From Brevundimonas subvibrioides (GTDB taxonomy: Bacteria; Pseudomonadota; Alphaproteobacteria; Caulobacterales; Caulobacteraceae): a DNA stretch of 64,000 nucleotides. Within the stretch, counting starts at the first letter, position 1. Each line of letters opens with the position of its first letter. Positions 51,941-61,702 of this stretch are shown here, in pieces. The stretch is from assembly GCF_027271155.1 (NCBI RefSeq), contig NZ_CP114542.1, forward strand, positions 2,527,001 through 2,591,000, read 5' to 3'. Position numbers and translations under genes: made by a program. A model generated the notes under the pieces. The model saw only the letters and a list, made by a program, of their open reading frames with translations, was not told where the DNA came from and searched no databases.

Positions 51941-52822
51941 TCAGAGCCTTACGCTGGCGAGTATGGCAGACCGGAACTCCCCGGGCCGGTTCTCGAGGGC
52001 GGCCTTCGCTGCGGCGACGTCCGGAAAGGCCTGCCCCAGCCAGTGCGCCACCCGTCCCGCAACGGAAGCCGGTTCAGCGCTGTGGAAATCATCGTCCCAT
52101 CCTGCCCTCAGCGCGGCTTCGCACATCTGGGACACGACATCTCCCATGATGGCCTGAAGGGTCAATCCGTCCCCTTCCTGAACGCGGTCCACGAAATCTT
52201 CCTCGTCGATGTTCAGATAGAGGCGTGCAGCTCCGTGGAAGTCGCGCCCCGGACTGGCGGGGCTCCACGAGAGCATCCAGAGCGCGGCTTCGTGGGGGCG
52301 ACCGGCGAAAACGGCGGAGAAACTGATGACTTCCATGGGGAAGCGTGGATCATCACCCTCGATCCGGGTGACGCATCGCTCATCCCACAGCCGGGACGCT
52401 GCTCGGCTGGGTGCGAGTGGATCGAGTGGCTCCACAGCGGAAACCAGCAGGACGGAGGTCCTCAGGCTAAGCTGAACCGAGAGGCGGGAGGGATCAACGC
52501 GGATGGCGATCGCGCAGGGCTCTCCGGGCTTTAGCGGCAGGCGGGTCTGCAGTACGACTTCCCGGGGGAGGTCACCCGGCCCTGTGCCGGCCTCGATGAG
52601 GACCTCCAGCGCGTAGGGCTCGTCACCGAGCCCTAATTCGGCTGAGGCCTTCAGGTGGTCGAACGTAATGACCCGTTCCACACTGACGGCGCTGGCGTAA
52701 TCCCAATCAGGCGTGATTTCCCCGAGCGGGGCCGGCGACTGGTCACCCACGGTGATCATCCATGGCCGGGCGACGATCGCCGCATCCAGTCGGTTGAAGG
52801 GTGCCGCGGTCCGGCGGCTCAT
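51941..52822 (-). CDS. Hypothetical protein of the Z1/GHKL operon
   Basis: This 293-residue protein begins MSRRTAAPFNRLDAAIVARP. It has alternating strands (CAIAIRVDPSRLSVQLSLRT) and a late LTLQAIMGDVVSQMCEAALR helix. No domain recognised. It overlaps the ATPase gene by ATGA and precedes DUF6339, so it is a fixed operon member. Could be an adaptor linking the ATPase to DNA. Confidence 0.55.
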   Translation of the reverse strand: MSRRTAAPFNRLDAAIVARPWMITVGDQSPAPLGEITPDWDYASAVSVERVITFDHLKASAELGLGDEPYALEVLIEAGTGPGDLPREVVLQTRLPLKPGEPCAIAIRVDPSRLSVQLSLRTSVLLVSAVEPLDPLAPSRAASRLWDERCVTRIEGDDPRFPMEVISFSAVFAGRPHEAALWMLSWSPASPGRDFHGAARLYLNIDEEDFVDRVQEGDGLTLQAIMGDVVSQMCEAALRAGWDDDFHSAEPASVAGRVAHWLGQAFPDVAAAKAALENRPGEFRSAILASVRL

Positions 52823-54714
52823 GCGGGGTCCGCAGCAAGAAGGGATGCCCTGAGACCGACGGCGCAGTCATCCGGCACGGAGACGCGAATTGTGAGTTCG
52901 CCTTCGAAGTCGCCTATGTCCATCAGCGGCTGGACCTGGAAGCTGGCATCGCCGTCCCCCTCGACCTCGATGACGGCAGGCGGGTTGACGACATCCAGCC
53001 CCGCAGCCGCAACGTCGCCGCCGTCCATCGATATGGTGGGGGTGAGATCAAGCAGGGTGTGGGCGCCGCGGCCCGACACGGTCAGGGTGAACAAGGCGGT
53101 GCGCTCGCCCTTGAACATCTCCAGCCGCTCAAACGTCGGCTGGCTGACGTGACGACGTCCTGGCGTGCCGCCGCCCCCGCCACCTCTCCCGCCGCCCCGG
53201 GACGGCCCGCCGGCGCCAACGCCTGCAAGGAAGGCGCCGAGCATGCCGGCGACGGCCGCGACCGACCCCGTCGATCCTTCGCTTCCTCCCGAGGCCGCCC
53301 CGGGAGCAGCGACCTCGGTAACCGCCTCCTTCAGTCGGACCAGCGCCATTTTCACCCAGGTTCGCGCCGGACCCTTGGGCAGGGCGGATGGGTCCCAGAC
53401 GTCGTGGGCGGCGGGCTCGGAGCTTGCAAAAGCCTCCTCGACCTCCTTCTCGTCGCTGGTCACGAAGACTCCGGCCCATTCGGTCCGTTCGTCCGGAAGC
53501 ACAGGCCCTTCCATGTAACAGACAACCATTTCCGCCGGACGCATGAGAGCGATGCACGACGACCGTTTCGGCAGGAGACCCTCGGCACGGAACGCTGGCA
53601 GGCGATCGGCGCGCACACCCCGGCTGATCGCCAGGCGTCCGAGGAAAGTCTGGGGCCGGTAGCTTCTGATCTCGCGGCCCTTCCCGGCCCGGATCTCGTT
53701 CATGGCCCGCGCGAACAGATCGAGCGGCGGGCAGTGTTCGGGGCGGGGCGTCTCAAGGGTAACACCCTCGATCTCCACGGTCAGGGTGACACGCCGGTCG
53801 TCCGGCGTTGTCTCGAGCATGCGCGGCCAGAAGTTCCAGAGGGCACGCTCAAGGATGTGAACGCCGATGTCCGACGCGTCAGACGACACAGTACTGCCAT
53901 CCCCTCCGTCCTCGTCCACGGCATCGAGCCGTAGGTCGGGGTCGAGGATCAGGATCGAGGTCCCCGTTGCGCCTGGGTCGTCTCTCGGCGCGGCGCCCAG
54001 CGCCTGCGATAGCGCCCGAGCGGCGTCGCCGGTCGCCGGCTCGCCGACCTTTCCAGCGTCATCGCCCTCTCCACGAACACCCCACCAGTGTCGTCCTGTA
54101 TAGCGGCTGATAAACCCGTCGCCCTCATCGCGGTCACCGGATTCACCGAGATGACACCCCATCAGTCGACGGGAGTCCGCCCCCGGCGCCGGATCATGGG
54201 CAAGGGTGTCGATGAGGATCGTGGAACACCGGCTCGTCCGGTAGAGAGACGCCTTGCCGAAGCCATAGGTGCCGCCACCGAGGTCGGTGTTCCTGCGGGT
54301 GCCGACATTGCGCATAAAGTCGATGAAGTCAGTGCGCTCAATGCCGGCCGGAATTCGGTCCGCGCGGGTGGGGCCGCCAAGGCCCGTCGTCCCGAAGTCG
54401 CAGATCTCCAGCACGCGCGGCGCATTTGAACCGAGGAAGGCCGTGAGCGCGGCTGCGGAACTGGCGATGAAGGGCAGCTCGGCGAGCACCTGATCACGCA
54501 GGACCGCGACCTGATCAGGCGTAAGAGTGCGCAGGCGGATCAGGATCCGCGGCCCCGTCCCGAGCTTGGCTGCGTCACAGCTGTTCTGGATAGCTTCGCG
54601 CAGCACCAGCTGCAGCCCGTCCAGACGGGGAGCTCCGAGAAGCCGTTCAAACCCCCCGTCACCCATATTGCCGGTCGGCGCGTATGGTTCGGAATACAGA
54701 CCAAGACGCGTCAC
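52819..54714 (-). CDS. GHKL-type ATPase of the Z1/PD-(D/E)XK operon
   Basis: This 631-residue protein has an N-terminal Hsp90/MutL-like ATP-binding fold: VLREAIQNSCDAAK (N-box with E40, N44, D47), a D-x-G-type ICDFGTTGLGG, and GGGTYGFGKASLY (G2 box near 147). A Gly/Arg-rich linker near 505-525 leads to a beta-rich C-terminal domain. The gene order with Z1 and a nuclease recalls predicted MutL-like restriction systems. Overlaps the DUF4420 gene and the 293-residue gene by ATGA each. Confidence 0.75.
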   Translation of the reverse strand: MTRLGLYSEPYAPTGNMGDGGFERLLGAPRLDGLQLVLREAIQNSCDAAKLGTGPRILIRLRTLTPDQVAVLRDQVLAELPFIASSAAALTAFLGSNAPRVLEICDFGTTGLGGPTRADRIPAGIERTDFIDFMRNVGTRRNTDLGGGTYGFGKASLYRTSRCSTILIDTLAHDPAPGADSRRLMGCHLGESGDRDEGDGFISRYTGRHWWGVRGEGDDAGKVGEPATGDAARALSQALGAAPRDDPGATGTSILILDPDLRLDAVDEDGGDGSTVSSDASDIGVHILERALWNFWPRMLETTPDDRRVTLTVEIEGVTLETPRPEHCPPLDLFARAMNEIRAGKGREIRSYRPQTFLGRLAISRGVRADRLPAFRAEGLLPKRSSCIALMRPAEMVVCYMEGPVLPDERTEWAGVFVTSDEKEVEEAFASSEPAAHDVWDPSALPKGPARTWVKMALVRLKEAVTEVAAPGAASGGSEGSTGSVAAVAGMLGAFLAGVGAGGPSRGGGRGGGGGGTPGRRHVSQPTFERLEMFKGERTALFTLTVSGRGAHTLLDLTPTISMDGGDVAAAGLDVVNPPAVIEVEGDGDASFQVQPLMDIGDFEGELTIRVSVPDDCAVGLRASLLAADPA

Positions 54715-55718
54715 GGCAGGGAGGCCGCGAGCCGCGCTTCCTGCGCCTGCATCTCCGCTTCATCAGCCCTGAAGGCCTCCGCTACGGCCGGATCCAGCTC
54801 ATACGACAGGCCTTGAATTCCAGCTGGCATGGCCCCCGCCTTAAACGCGGAGGCGACAATCCTCGGGAAGCCCGGCTCTACTGTCCAGGCGTCGATGCCT
54901 TCGCAGTTGAACGACATACGGTTCCAGTCTTTATCATCCGGATCATGGCACCCGAGGGCAGCGAGCCCGCTGCGCAGTCCAGCTGAACGTCCGGAGTGTT
55001 GTTCTATGTCGGCCACGAGCGAGGATACCGTTGCTCCGCCCTGTGTGCGCTCCAGCGCGACGCGCCAGAGCTGCAGGGTTCCGCCGGCCGGCGCCTCCAG
55101 TTGGTCGGCGGACGAAATCGTGACCCGGCCCGCAGAGCGGCTGGCGGATTTGACCTCGATGGCATGCGATCCGCCACGGAAGTCATGGCGCTCGGGAACA
55201 GGTCCGAACCAGAGGGCGGGCGCACCCGAATGACGCGCGGCGAGCCGTCGCATAACAACAAGCTCGGCGATGAGGCCGCGGATGATACGATCATCAACCG
55301 CCTCGGTATCGTGGCTGGCGAACAGGGCGCCCAGATCAGTGATCGCTGTGACCAGCGCATCTTTTGCGGGCTCCCCACTGATGACGCGGGTCAGAACGGC
55401 CTCCACCAGATCCGCGAAGGCCCGGTCGAGCCGCGGATCAAGGCAGGTCACGACCAGATACGCACGACGCTGTCCGTCGCCTGTCAGTAATGCGGCGCCG
55501 ACCTCCAACGCAGGTGGCGTGTCAAGGGATGGCCGCCGCGTGCCCGCCGCCACGGGAAGGAGCAACTGGGACCGGCCCTGTTCATCGAGCGCAAGCGCTG
55601 CCGCGCCATGTCCGGTGTCGATGGTCAAGGTGCTTACGGGCAGCCCGTCTGGTGTGGCGACACCGCCGCTGCGCAGGGAGGTCCAGCGGGTATGGATTTC
55701 GGTGACCAGACTAGACAA
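54711..55718 (-). CDS. PD-(D/E)XK motif protein (DUF4420)
   Basis: This 335-residue protein has the nuclease pattern in GGSHAIEVKSASRSAGRV (E and K of the E-x-K pair) with Asp upstream, and the DUF4420-like DDRIIRGLIAELVVMRRLAA. The family is a predicted restriction-type nuclease that pairs with Z1 ATPases. It overlaps the Z1 gene by 8 bases and the GHKL gene by 4 bases. Confidence 0.82.
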   Translation of the reverse strand: MSSLVTEIHTRWTSLRSGGVATPDGLPVSTLTIDTGHGAAALALDEQGRSQLLLPVAAGTRRPSLDTPPALEVGAALLTGDGQRRAYLVVTCLDPRLDRAFADLVEAVLTRVISGEPAKDALVTAITDLGALFASHDTEAVDDRIIRGLIAELVVMRRLAARHSGAPALWFGPVPERHDFRGGSHAIEVKSASRSAGRVTISSADQLEAPAGGTLQLWRVALERTQGGATVSSLVADIEQHSGRSAGLRSGLAALGCHDPDDKDWNRMSFNCEGIDAWTVEPGFPRIVASAFKAGAMPAGIQGLSYELDPAVAEAFRADEAEMQAQEARLAASLP

Positions 55719-58332
55719 CGGCAGGCTCTTCCAGACCCGCGGCGTCGACGGCGTCCATATCTTCCTGCTCCATCGCCTCGAGTTCCTCGGCCGACGGCGG
55801 CGCCAGTTCGACGCTGACGAGGTCGCCGCCGTGATCTTTTGAGAGGGGCATCACAAGCCCCAGGCCGATGACGTCGTGAACGGCGTCCATGGCGACGCGC
55901 GCCTTGCTTCCCGCCTTCGCCGGAGAAGCCCGGTCGATCGGGTAGAGAAGGAGAAGCGGGCGCTCACCAAGCGCTTCGCGACGCTCCGTCTTGAGCTCCT
56001 CCCAGTCGCCGTCCCCGGTGTCCCCGGGAACATCGAAGGCAATGTCGGCGCGCGACATGAGGCCCTTGATGTCGGCCAAGGCGTCAAGGCCGGAGAGCCG
56101 GGAGCGCCTGACCATGCTCACCGGGCCCAGATCCCCGAGCGGCTCGGCCGACGAAGCTCCGTCGGGCGAGGTGACGACCCCGATATTCCAGTGTTGAAGA
56201 GCCGGATGATCCTGCTCCAGGAACTGAAGAAGAAGTCCGGTATCGAGGTCCTGATGGGTCGCATCGATGCTATAGTCCCGGATGAACCGGATCACGGCGC
56301 TGCGCGGAACGTCGCGGAACAGCGGGCGGGTAAAGCTCGTATCGCGGCTGCCTTCCGCGCCTGCGGCCTCGACCAGCCGGCTGGCGGCCTTCCAGTTGGC
56401 TTCGAGCAGCTCGGCGTTTTTGCGGGCAAAACGGATGGTCTGGAGATGCCTGCCCCAGTAGCCGATGCTGACACGACGCGCGTGTCGCATCTTGTTCCTC
56501 GCGACGATGGCCATTCCCGGAATTCTCCGGATGCGAACGGCAAAGTCCATCGGGGTCACCATGGGCTGGCGACTATAGCTGCCGATGTCCTCCCGGATCT
56601 CTGCCTCAACAGCAGCAAGAGACTGGAAGCGCACGCGCAGCGCTTCCGGCATCCAGAGGCGCGGCAGGTCCTCATAGCCGTTCCGGTAGCCAAACCACCG
56701 CCCCATCTGAAGCAGGGTGTCGTACTGGTTGGACGTACGCAGGAAATAACTGACGCAAAGGCCTTCAAGCGTCAGTCCCCGCGCCAGGATGCTGCCCCCG
56801 ACCACGATGTAGGTGACGGGCCCGGAGTTGTAGTCGATACGGTCGTCGCTGGCGCCGTTTTCGACCGGCACGTGCAGGGCTTCCAGGACCGCGGGCACGA
56901 AACCGCTGATCTCGCTGAACATCTCGCTGCCGCTAGGCCGGGCTACGCGCCCGGCCTCCTCGTTCCATACCTGTTCCAGCGCCGTGCAGATCGCGCCCGT
57001 CCCGTTCACCAACGCCTTGCGGTTCTCATCCAGCCAGCCCTCGATCAGTGCGGCGACTCTTTCATGCATGATGATCGCCGACGATGTGTGGACCAGCATC
57101 GACATGTGTTCCTGCTCCTGGCCTCTCGCCCGTCGGGCGGCGCAGGACGCAATGAAGTACAGGATCGCCTTCTCGAGGCTTGCGGTCATCTCAACCACAA
57201 AGGTGGCCTGTGCCTTCTGGCTAGGCGCCTGCAGTTTGGCCTCTTCGTCGGCCGTCACCTCGCGGACGACATCCATGCCTTCCTCATCCGGCTGCGGGTT
57301 TTCGGGATCGGCAGGCGTGCGGCCGAACAGCTTTTGGGTCCCGAAATAACCTTCGGGCAGCGGCAGGGCAGTAATAAAATCTCTAGGATAGAGATCATCC
57401 AGTGTGTCGGTCTGGTCGGCGTAGGGATTGATCAGGACGTTGGCGAAGGGCGTGGCGGTGTAGCCGACGTAGGACACCGAGGGCAGCGCCTTCAGGATCA
57501 GGCGGATCTGTTCATTGATCCGCGACATGTCCATCTCCTTGGAGGCGGAGTTCACCGTGGCCTGGTCGCATTCGTCATCAATCAGAAGAACCTTCAGCCG
57601 GCGCATGTCGGAGGCCGGGGTTTTGTCAATCACCTTCAGCAGGCGTTCCAGCGGTGCGACGTTCTTCTTCATCACAGCGATCTGGGCCCGGTCCATACCC
57701 ATCAGGTGGCCCTGCGCCGGGATCTGAAACTCGCCCTTGATGTCTGTGGTCGTCAGCAGATGCCAGAGCGAGGGATGGCGTTTGACAATGTCCGCTTCGA
57801 GCCGGCGCTGGGTCTGCTGGCGCAGTTTGTCGGTCAGGCCGGCGAAGACGAGGATCAGACTGTAGCCGCGATCGACGGCCTTCGAAATGACTGCCGTCAT
57901 ATTGGCCGTCTTGCCGGACTGAACGTAGCCGACGACCAGACCGCGCGACGAGAAAGTCTGCTGTCGAGGATTTTCCAACAGCGATACGACCTCGCTGGAC
58001 GCCCCGTCGATGACATCGACCGTCTCCTCGTCCCAGCCCTTTGCGCCGGTCAGATAGGTCTTCAGCGCGCTCCAATGATGATCGCCCGGCTGGGGTCCGT
58101 GGTACCACTCCGGCCGCTCGCGCAGTATCGAGTTGCGGCGAAGAATAGTGATCCGGAATTCTTGCTTCAGCAGCTCTGCCGCTTCCGCGAGATCCGCCCA
58201 TGCTGGCGAGTCAGGCGGCAGCAGCCCCTCTAGGCTTCGGCGCACTGATAGTGCGGCCGCGTCTATGTCTCCCGTTCCCGGCAAAGCGTCGCGGACAAGT
58301 TTCAGAAATTGAAGGGCTTGGGCAGACGGCAA
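55711..58332 (-). CDS. Z1 domain ATPase/helicase-like endonuclease component
   Basis: This 873-residue protein has Walker A GYVQSGKTANM (K141) and a DEAD-like LLIDDECDQATVNSAS Walker B region around 255-265. The Z1 domain covers the C-terminal half, with the segment GPVTYIVVGGSILARGLTLE. Z1 proteins are superfamily-2-like ATPases in predicted restriction systems. The start is a TTG at 58332 behind GGAG, chosen because no ATG is nearby. First gene of the five-gene operon, with about 260 bases of upstream region. Confidence 0.85.
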   Translation of the reverse strand: MPSAQALQFLKLVRDALPGTGDIDAAALSVRRSLEGLLPPDSPAWADLAEAAELLKQEFRITILRRNSILRERPEWYHGPQPGDHHWSALKTYLTGAKGWDEETVDVIDGASSEVVSLLENPRQQTFSSRGLVVGYVQSGKTANMTAVISKAVDRGYSLILVFAGLTDKLRQQTQRRLEADIVKRHPSLWHLLTTTDIKGEFQIPAQGHLMGMDRAQIAVMKKNVAPLERLLKVIDKTPASDMRRLKVLLIDDECDQATVNSASKEMDMSRINEQIRLILKALPSVSYVGYTATPFANVLINPYADQTDTLDDLYPRDFITALPLPEGYFGTQKLFGRTPADPENPQPDEEGMDVVREVTADEEAKLQAPSQKAQATFVVEMTASLEKAILYFIASCAARRARGQEQEHMSMLVHTSSAIIMHERVAALIEGWLDENRKALVNGTGAICTALEQVWNEEAGRVARPSGSEMFSEISGFVPAVLEALHVPVENGASDDRIDYNSGPVTYIVVGGSILARGLTLEGLCVSYFLRTSNQYDTLLQMGRWFGYRNGYEDLPRLWMPEALRVRFQSLAAVEAEIREDIGSYSRQPMVTPMDFAVRIRRIPGMAIVARNKMRHARRVSIGYWGRHLQTIRFARKNAELLEANWKAASRLVEAAGAEGSRDTSFTRPLFRDVPRSAVIRFIRDYSIDATHQDLDTGLLLQFLEQDHPALQHWNIGVVTSPDGASSAEPLGDLGPVSMVRRSRLSGLDALADIKGLMSRADIAFDVPGDTGDGDWEELKTERREALGERPLLLLYPIDRASPAKAGSKARVAMDAVHDVIGLGLVMPLSKDHGGDLVSVELAPPSAEELEAMEQEDMDAVDAAGLEEPAVV

Positions 58333-58594
58333 GGCGACGTACTCCTTGGAAGCATGGTTCCGATTGAACCGATTCGGGACGCTGAAGAGAGGACGAGAAA
58401 CCGACCGCGGTCAACGCGCACCGGTTGCGCGGTGCCCCAAGAGCCAGACCACCCTACGGCGTGCGGCCTCAGTAGATCCTGAATTCTGACCATTCCGGGC
58501 ATTTCGGGTTCATATCCATCACTCTTGCCGGGGACCAATCTGACGTTGATCGCGCAATCAGGATGACACCCTTCTTTTCCCGCGGAACAAGCGT

Positions 58595-59746
58595 CTACAG
58601 ATCCAGATCAGTCACGAAGCGACGAGACTTGATCGGATCGATCCGATCGGCTTCGCTCAGCCCCCATACTACCCATTGCTCCAATCCGTCCGGCACCGTG
58701 GCAGCGCCAGTTGCGTATGCGGCGGTCACAGCCGCCACATACCGCCTTATCCGAGCGGCGCGTTCCAGTGCGTCTGCCCCGTCGATCAGCGCATCGATGC
58801 GCGCGGCGGCGGCGGCCTCCTCGCGCTTGATCCGGTCGAGTTCTGCCTTTTCTGCAGCAAGCCGGGCTTCTTGAAGCCGGCGCTGGTAGTCTTCACAGTG
58901 CCACTTGTATGACATCAAGGCCAATGCCCGTTGATCCTCCTCGACCTGAAGAAGGATGCTCTGAACGATGTAAGTCGCTTGACGCTCCAGCGGCGCCTTG
59001 TCTTCTCGCCAAGAGCGTTTTGGCGCCTCGCGACCACCGTGATCGACAATGTCAAACCGCAGACGCTCGCGCTCCCCTTTTGGAGCTTGGTGCCTGCTTG
59101 AGAAGTAGCCGACGGGCGACGCACCTTCCACTGTCAGGTTGATGCAGGTCCACCTCCCTCCCACGCTCACACTGAACTGTTCTCCAGCATGCGCACTGCC
59201 GCTCACCTTGCAACCGAGGCGCTGGAGTTCATTGAGGATGCTGGAGAGAACACGCAATCGACGCTGCTGGATCGCGCTGACAAACTTCTGGCTGTCGTAA
59301 GGCGGGTATGGGCCCTTCGCTGCAGGTCGACTCTCATCCTGCTTCAGCAGCCTAGCGACGATCGGATGGGGGCGGTCAAGACTCACCGCGACTTTGACAT
59401 GCTCGACGGCAGCGCGGATTTCTCCCTGGACCTGGGCCAGGTTGCGAAAAACGGGCGGACCAACAAGGGCGGGATCGGAGCGCTCGTCGATATCAGCGTC
59501 ATCCGTAACGCGAGAAGTCAGATCAAGCGCTGGAAAATAGTTGGCCATAACAAACGGCAAGGCCGGAAGGGGAACTATCCGGGCGACTTTCCCGGCCTCC
59601 TTTTTGGCCCACCAGCCCCTCGGCGGTACCGGTACATGCGCGACCCGGCAGCGTTTTGCCAACGCAACATCGGAGATCCCCATCGACGCCGCCAAGGTGC
59701 GCATCGGCTGAGACCAGACCTGCTCGTAAAGCTCCTCCCGTATCAT
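58595..59746 (-). CDS. Hypothetical protein with N-terminal HTH-like motif
   Basis: This 383-residue protein starts MIREELYEQVWSQPMRTLAA and continues ISDVALAKRCRVAHVPVPPR, a pattern of a widely distributed island protein with a helix-turn-helix start. A coiled-coil region rich in Arg, Glu and Ala follows near 285-325. No function known. It is the last gene before the right edge of the island. Codon use and GC content do not stand out strongly. Confidence 0.6.
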   Translation of the reverse strand: MIREELYEQVWSQPMRTLAASMGISDVALAKRCRVAHVPVPPRGWWAKKEAGKVARIVPLPALPFVMANYFPALDLTSRVTDDADIDERSDPALVGPPVFRNLAQVQGEIRAAVEHVKVAVSLDRPHPIVARLLKQDESRPAAKGPYPPYDSQKFVSAIQQRRLRVLSSILNELQRLGCKVSGSAHAGEQFSVSVGGRWTCINLTVEGASPVGYFSSRHQAPKGERERLRFDIVDHGGREAPKRSWREDKAPLERQATYIVQSILLQVEEDQRALALMSYKWHCEDYQRRLQEARLAAEKAELDRIKREEAAAAARIDALIDGADALERAARIRRYVAAVTAAYATGAATVPDGLEQWVVWGLSEADRIDPIKSRRFVTDLDL

Positions 59747-60142
59747 AGCCGCGTCCTTAGGCCCACCTCTGCTGCGCGGGATTGCATACGCTCAATACCG
59801 ACACGGCGGGATAATCTTCAAAAGGCCGCGAGTACTCACTTAATGACCTTATCCCGGGTTAGGCGAACGGGCCAGCGGGCTTATTTGGCGTTTTTGTCAG
59901 GATAAGACATGGGCCCCCTGCCCCTCCGCGCCTAACGGCCATTCCCCGAAATGGTGCCCTGAGTTATCCGAATCCCTGCGTCCTCTCGGCCAGGTCGTGA
60001 CGCCGGCGGGCGTCGAGACGCTGCAGAAGACGCAGCCTCACGCCGCAGCGTCATGACATTTTTTGTCACTGCCGATGGCGGGTCCGGGTGCTTCTCTCGC
60101 TGAGCAAGGCGGGTCGTCGCCCGAACCCTCAGGAGGCTTTCG
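59747..60142. other. Non-coding right border of the island
   Basis: These 396 bases hold no credible gene. An inverted repeat CGGGATAA (59807-59814) / TTATCCCG (59849-59856) occurs, and TTATCCCG also appears near the recombinase side at 31290. A strong AGGAGG ribosome site for the next gene ends the region. No sequence identical to the left side is long enough to prove an att pair. Confidence 0.4.
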
Positions 60143-60730
60143 ATGAACAGGTTCATTCTCGCGGGGCTGTCTCTGGCCATCGCCGCTTCGCCGCCCCAGA
60201 CGATGGCCCAGGCCCGACTGACGCCCGCAGCGGCCATGGAGGAAATCGTCTCGATCGACGCACGGAACTGGGTCTGGAACCGCTATGACCGGGGCAGTAT
60301 GCGCGATGTGCAGATCGACCAGACCTCTCCCGACGGCCGGGTCCTCGTTTTTTACGGGAACTATACCTACAACGGTGGTTCCGGCGGCTGGGCGAGGGCC
60401 CGCTATGTGGATGGTCAGTTCTCCTGCATCGAGTTCTGGGATTATGCAGGCAGCTGCCGTGCCTTGGGCCAGACGCCCTCACAAGCGGTCGCAGCAGGCC
60501 TGTTTACCCTCGCCGTGGTCGGGGTCGCCGGCGCGGCGATCGCCGGATCGGGCTCCTCGGGGTCAGCAGCCCAGGACCGTGGCTATAGACCCGAAGACGA
60601 TCCCCGAAATTACAACCGCCCCGACAACAACCGCCCGGCACCCTCCAGCCCCGCGTCCGCCCCGGCCCGGCAAACCCCGATTGGCGGCGAGGGCGGTCTG
60701 TATGGCTGCGCGTCTCCGCCCTGCTGGTAG
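60143..60730 (+). CDS. Exported hypothetical protein with Pro/Asn-rich tail
   Basis: This 195-residue protein has a signal peptide MNRFILAGLSLAIAASPPQT. A conserved-looking domain follows, with NWVWNRYDRGSMRDVQIDQT, VLVFYGNYTYNGGSGGWARA and QFSCIEFWDYAGSCRAL. A hydrophobic helix (AAGLFTLAVVGVAGAAIAGS) and a disordered C-terminal tail rich in Pro, Asn and Arg come next. It starts behind AGGAGG. Function unknown. Confidence 0.7.
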   Translation: MNRFILAGLSLAIAASPPQTMAQARLTPAAAMEEIVSIDARNWVWNRYDRGSMRDVQIDQTSPDGRVLVFYGNYTYNGGSGGWARARYVDGQFSCIEFWDYAGSCRALGQTPSQAVAAGLFTLAVVGVAGAAIAGSGSSGSAAQDRGYRPEDDPRNYNRPDNNRPAPSSPASAPARQTPIGGEGGLYGCASPPCW

Positions 60731-60837
60731 AGCATCGGCGAACCGTCGGCCTGACGATGACGAACACTGTCATTTGATCGTCGCGCATGGGGGCTTAGGG
60801 TTGCACAGGGTCAAGCTTGACCATGGGGAGTTAAGGC

Positions 60838-61572
60838 ATGCGGATGAAGCGGGTGGGTGCCATTCTGGCGGCGGGGGTTTCGACACTGGTACTGGCGACG
60901 GGCCCCGCCTTGGCCCAGGACCGATCGGGCCAGAATTCAGCGGCGGTCGAGGCTCAGGCCGTTGCGGGCGGATCGGGCGTCGCTCGCTTCGACGCCGCTA
61001 TGCGCCTTGCCGAGATCGGCCGCGAAGCCCGCGATCCGGTCCTGCTGGTCGCCGCCGCCCGGGCCGTGGCCCTGGTCGGACGCACGCCGGGCACGGATGA
61101 GGGCCAGACGGGGGAGGCTCCCGCCGGGACCAAGCCTCGCCCGGCCCAGGGCGCGACCCGCGCCGAGACCCCGGCCCAGGACCTGGTCGCTCAACTGTTG
61201 GGTGAGGCCCGTCTGTTGGCCCCGGCCGGAGACGAGACCGTCGCGGCCCTGATCGCCGAGACCGAACAGAGCGCCAGCCGCGGCACGGTGGCCGGCCCCC
61301 ACACCCACGACGTCCGGCTGCTGGCCAACCGCTACTACGACACGATCGAGACCTTCACGGCAGGCCGCCTGGCCGAGGCCGCGATCGCGGGCGACGGCGA
61401 CACCGACGTGGACCTGGAGGTCTATGACCAGAACGGCAATCTGTTGTGCAGCTCGCTTTCGTCCGACGACACGGAATACTGCGGCTGGACGCCCGCCTGG
61501 ACCGGTCAGTTCCGGATCCGCATCACCAATCTGGGCTGGGTCTATAACGACGTGCGCCTCGCCGTGAACTGA
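60838..61572 (+). CDS. Exported protein with pre-peptidase C-terminal (PPC)-like domain
   Basis: This 244-residue protein has a signal peptide ending LATGPALAQ. A helical middle reads MRLAEIGREARDPVLLVAAA. The C-terminal beta-sandwich GDGDTDVDLEVYDQNGNLLC and TGQFRIRITNLGWVYNDVRL resembles PPC domains of secreted proteases. No protease domain is attached. Precedes the TPR-CHAT gene on the same strand and may encode its partner. Confidence 0.65.
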   Translation: MRMKRVGAILAAGVSTLVLATGPALAQDRSGQNSAAVEAQAVAGGSGVARFDAAMRLAEIGREARDPVLLVAAARAVALVGRTPGTDEGQTGEAPAGTKPRPAQGATRAETPAQDLVAQLLGEARLLAPAGDETVAALIAETEQSASRGTVAGPHTHDVRLLANRYYDTIETFTAGRLAEAAIAGDGDTDVDLEVYDQNGNLLCSSLSSDDTEYCGWTPAWTGQFRIRITNLGWVYNDVRLAVN

Positions 61573-61702
61573 GGGCCTGAGGAAGGCACGATTGGGTGCC
61601 GTCGACGGGTCGTCCGCGCGGCGGGGCGGGGAGGCGTGGTATCATTTCCGCCGCCCGAGACGACCTGTCTTTCATGGTGTTCGCACAGCGAGGATTCTGC
61701 CG

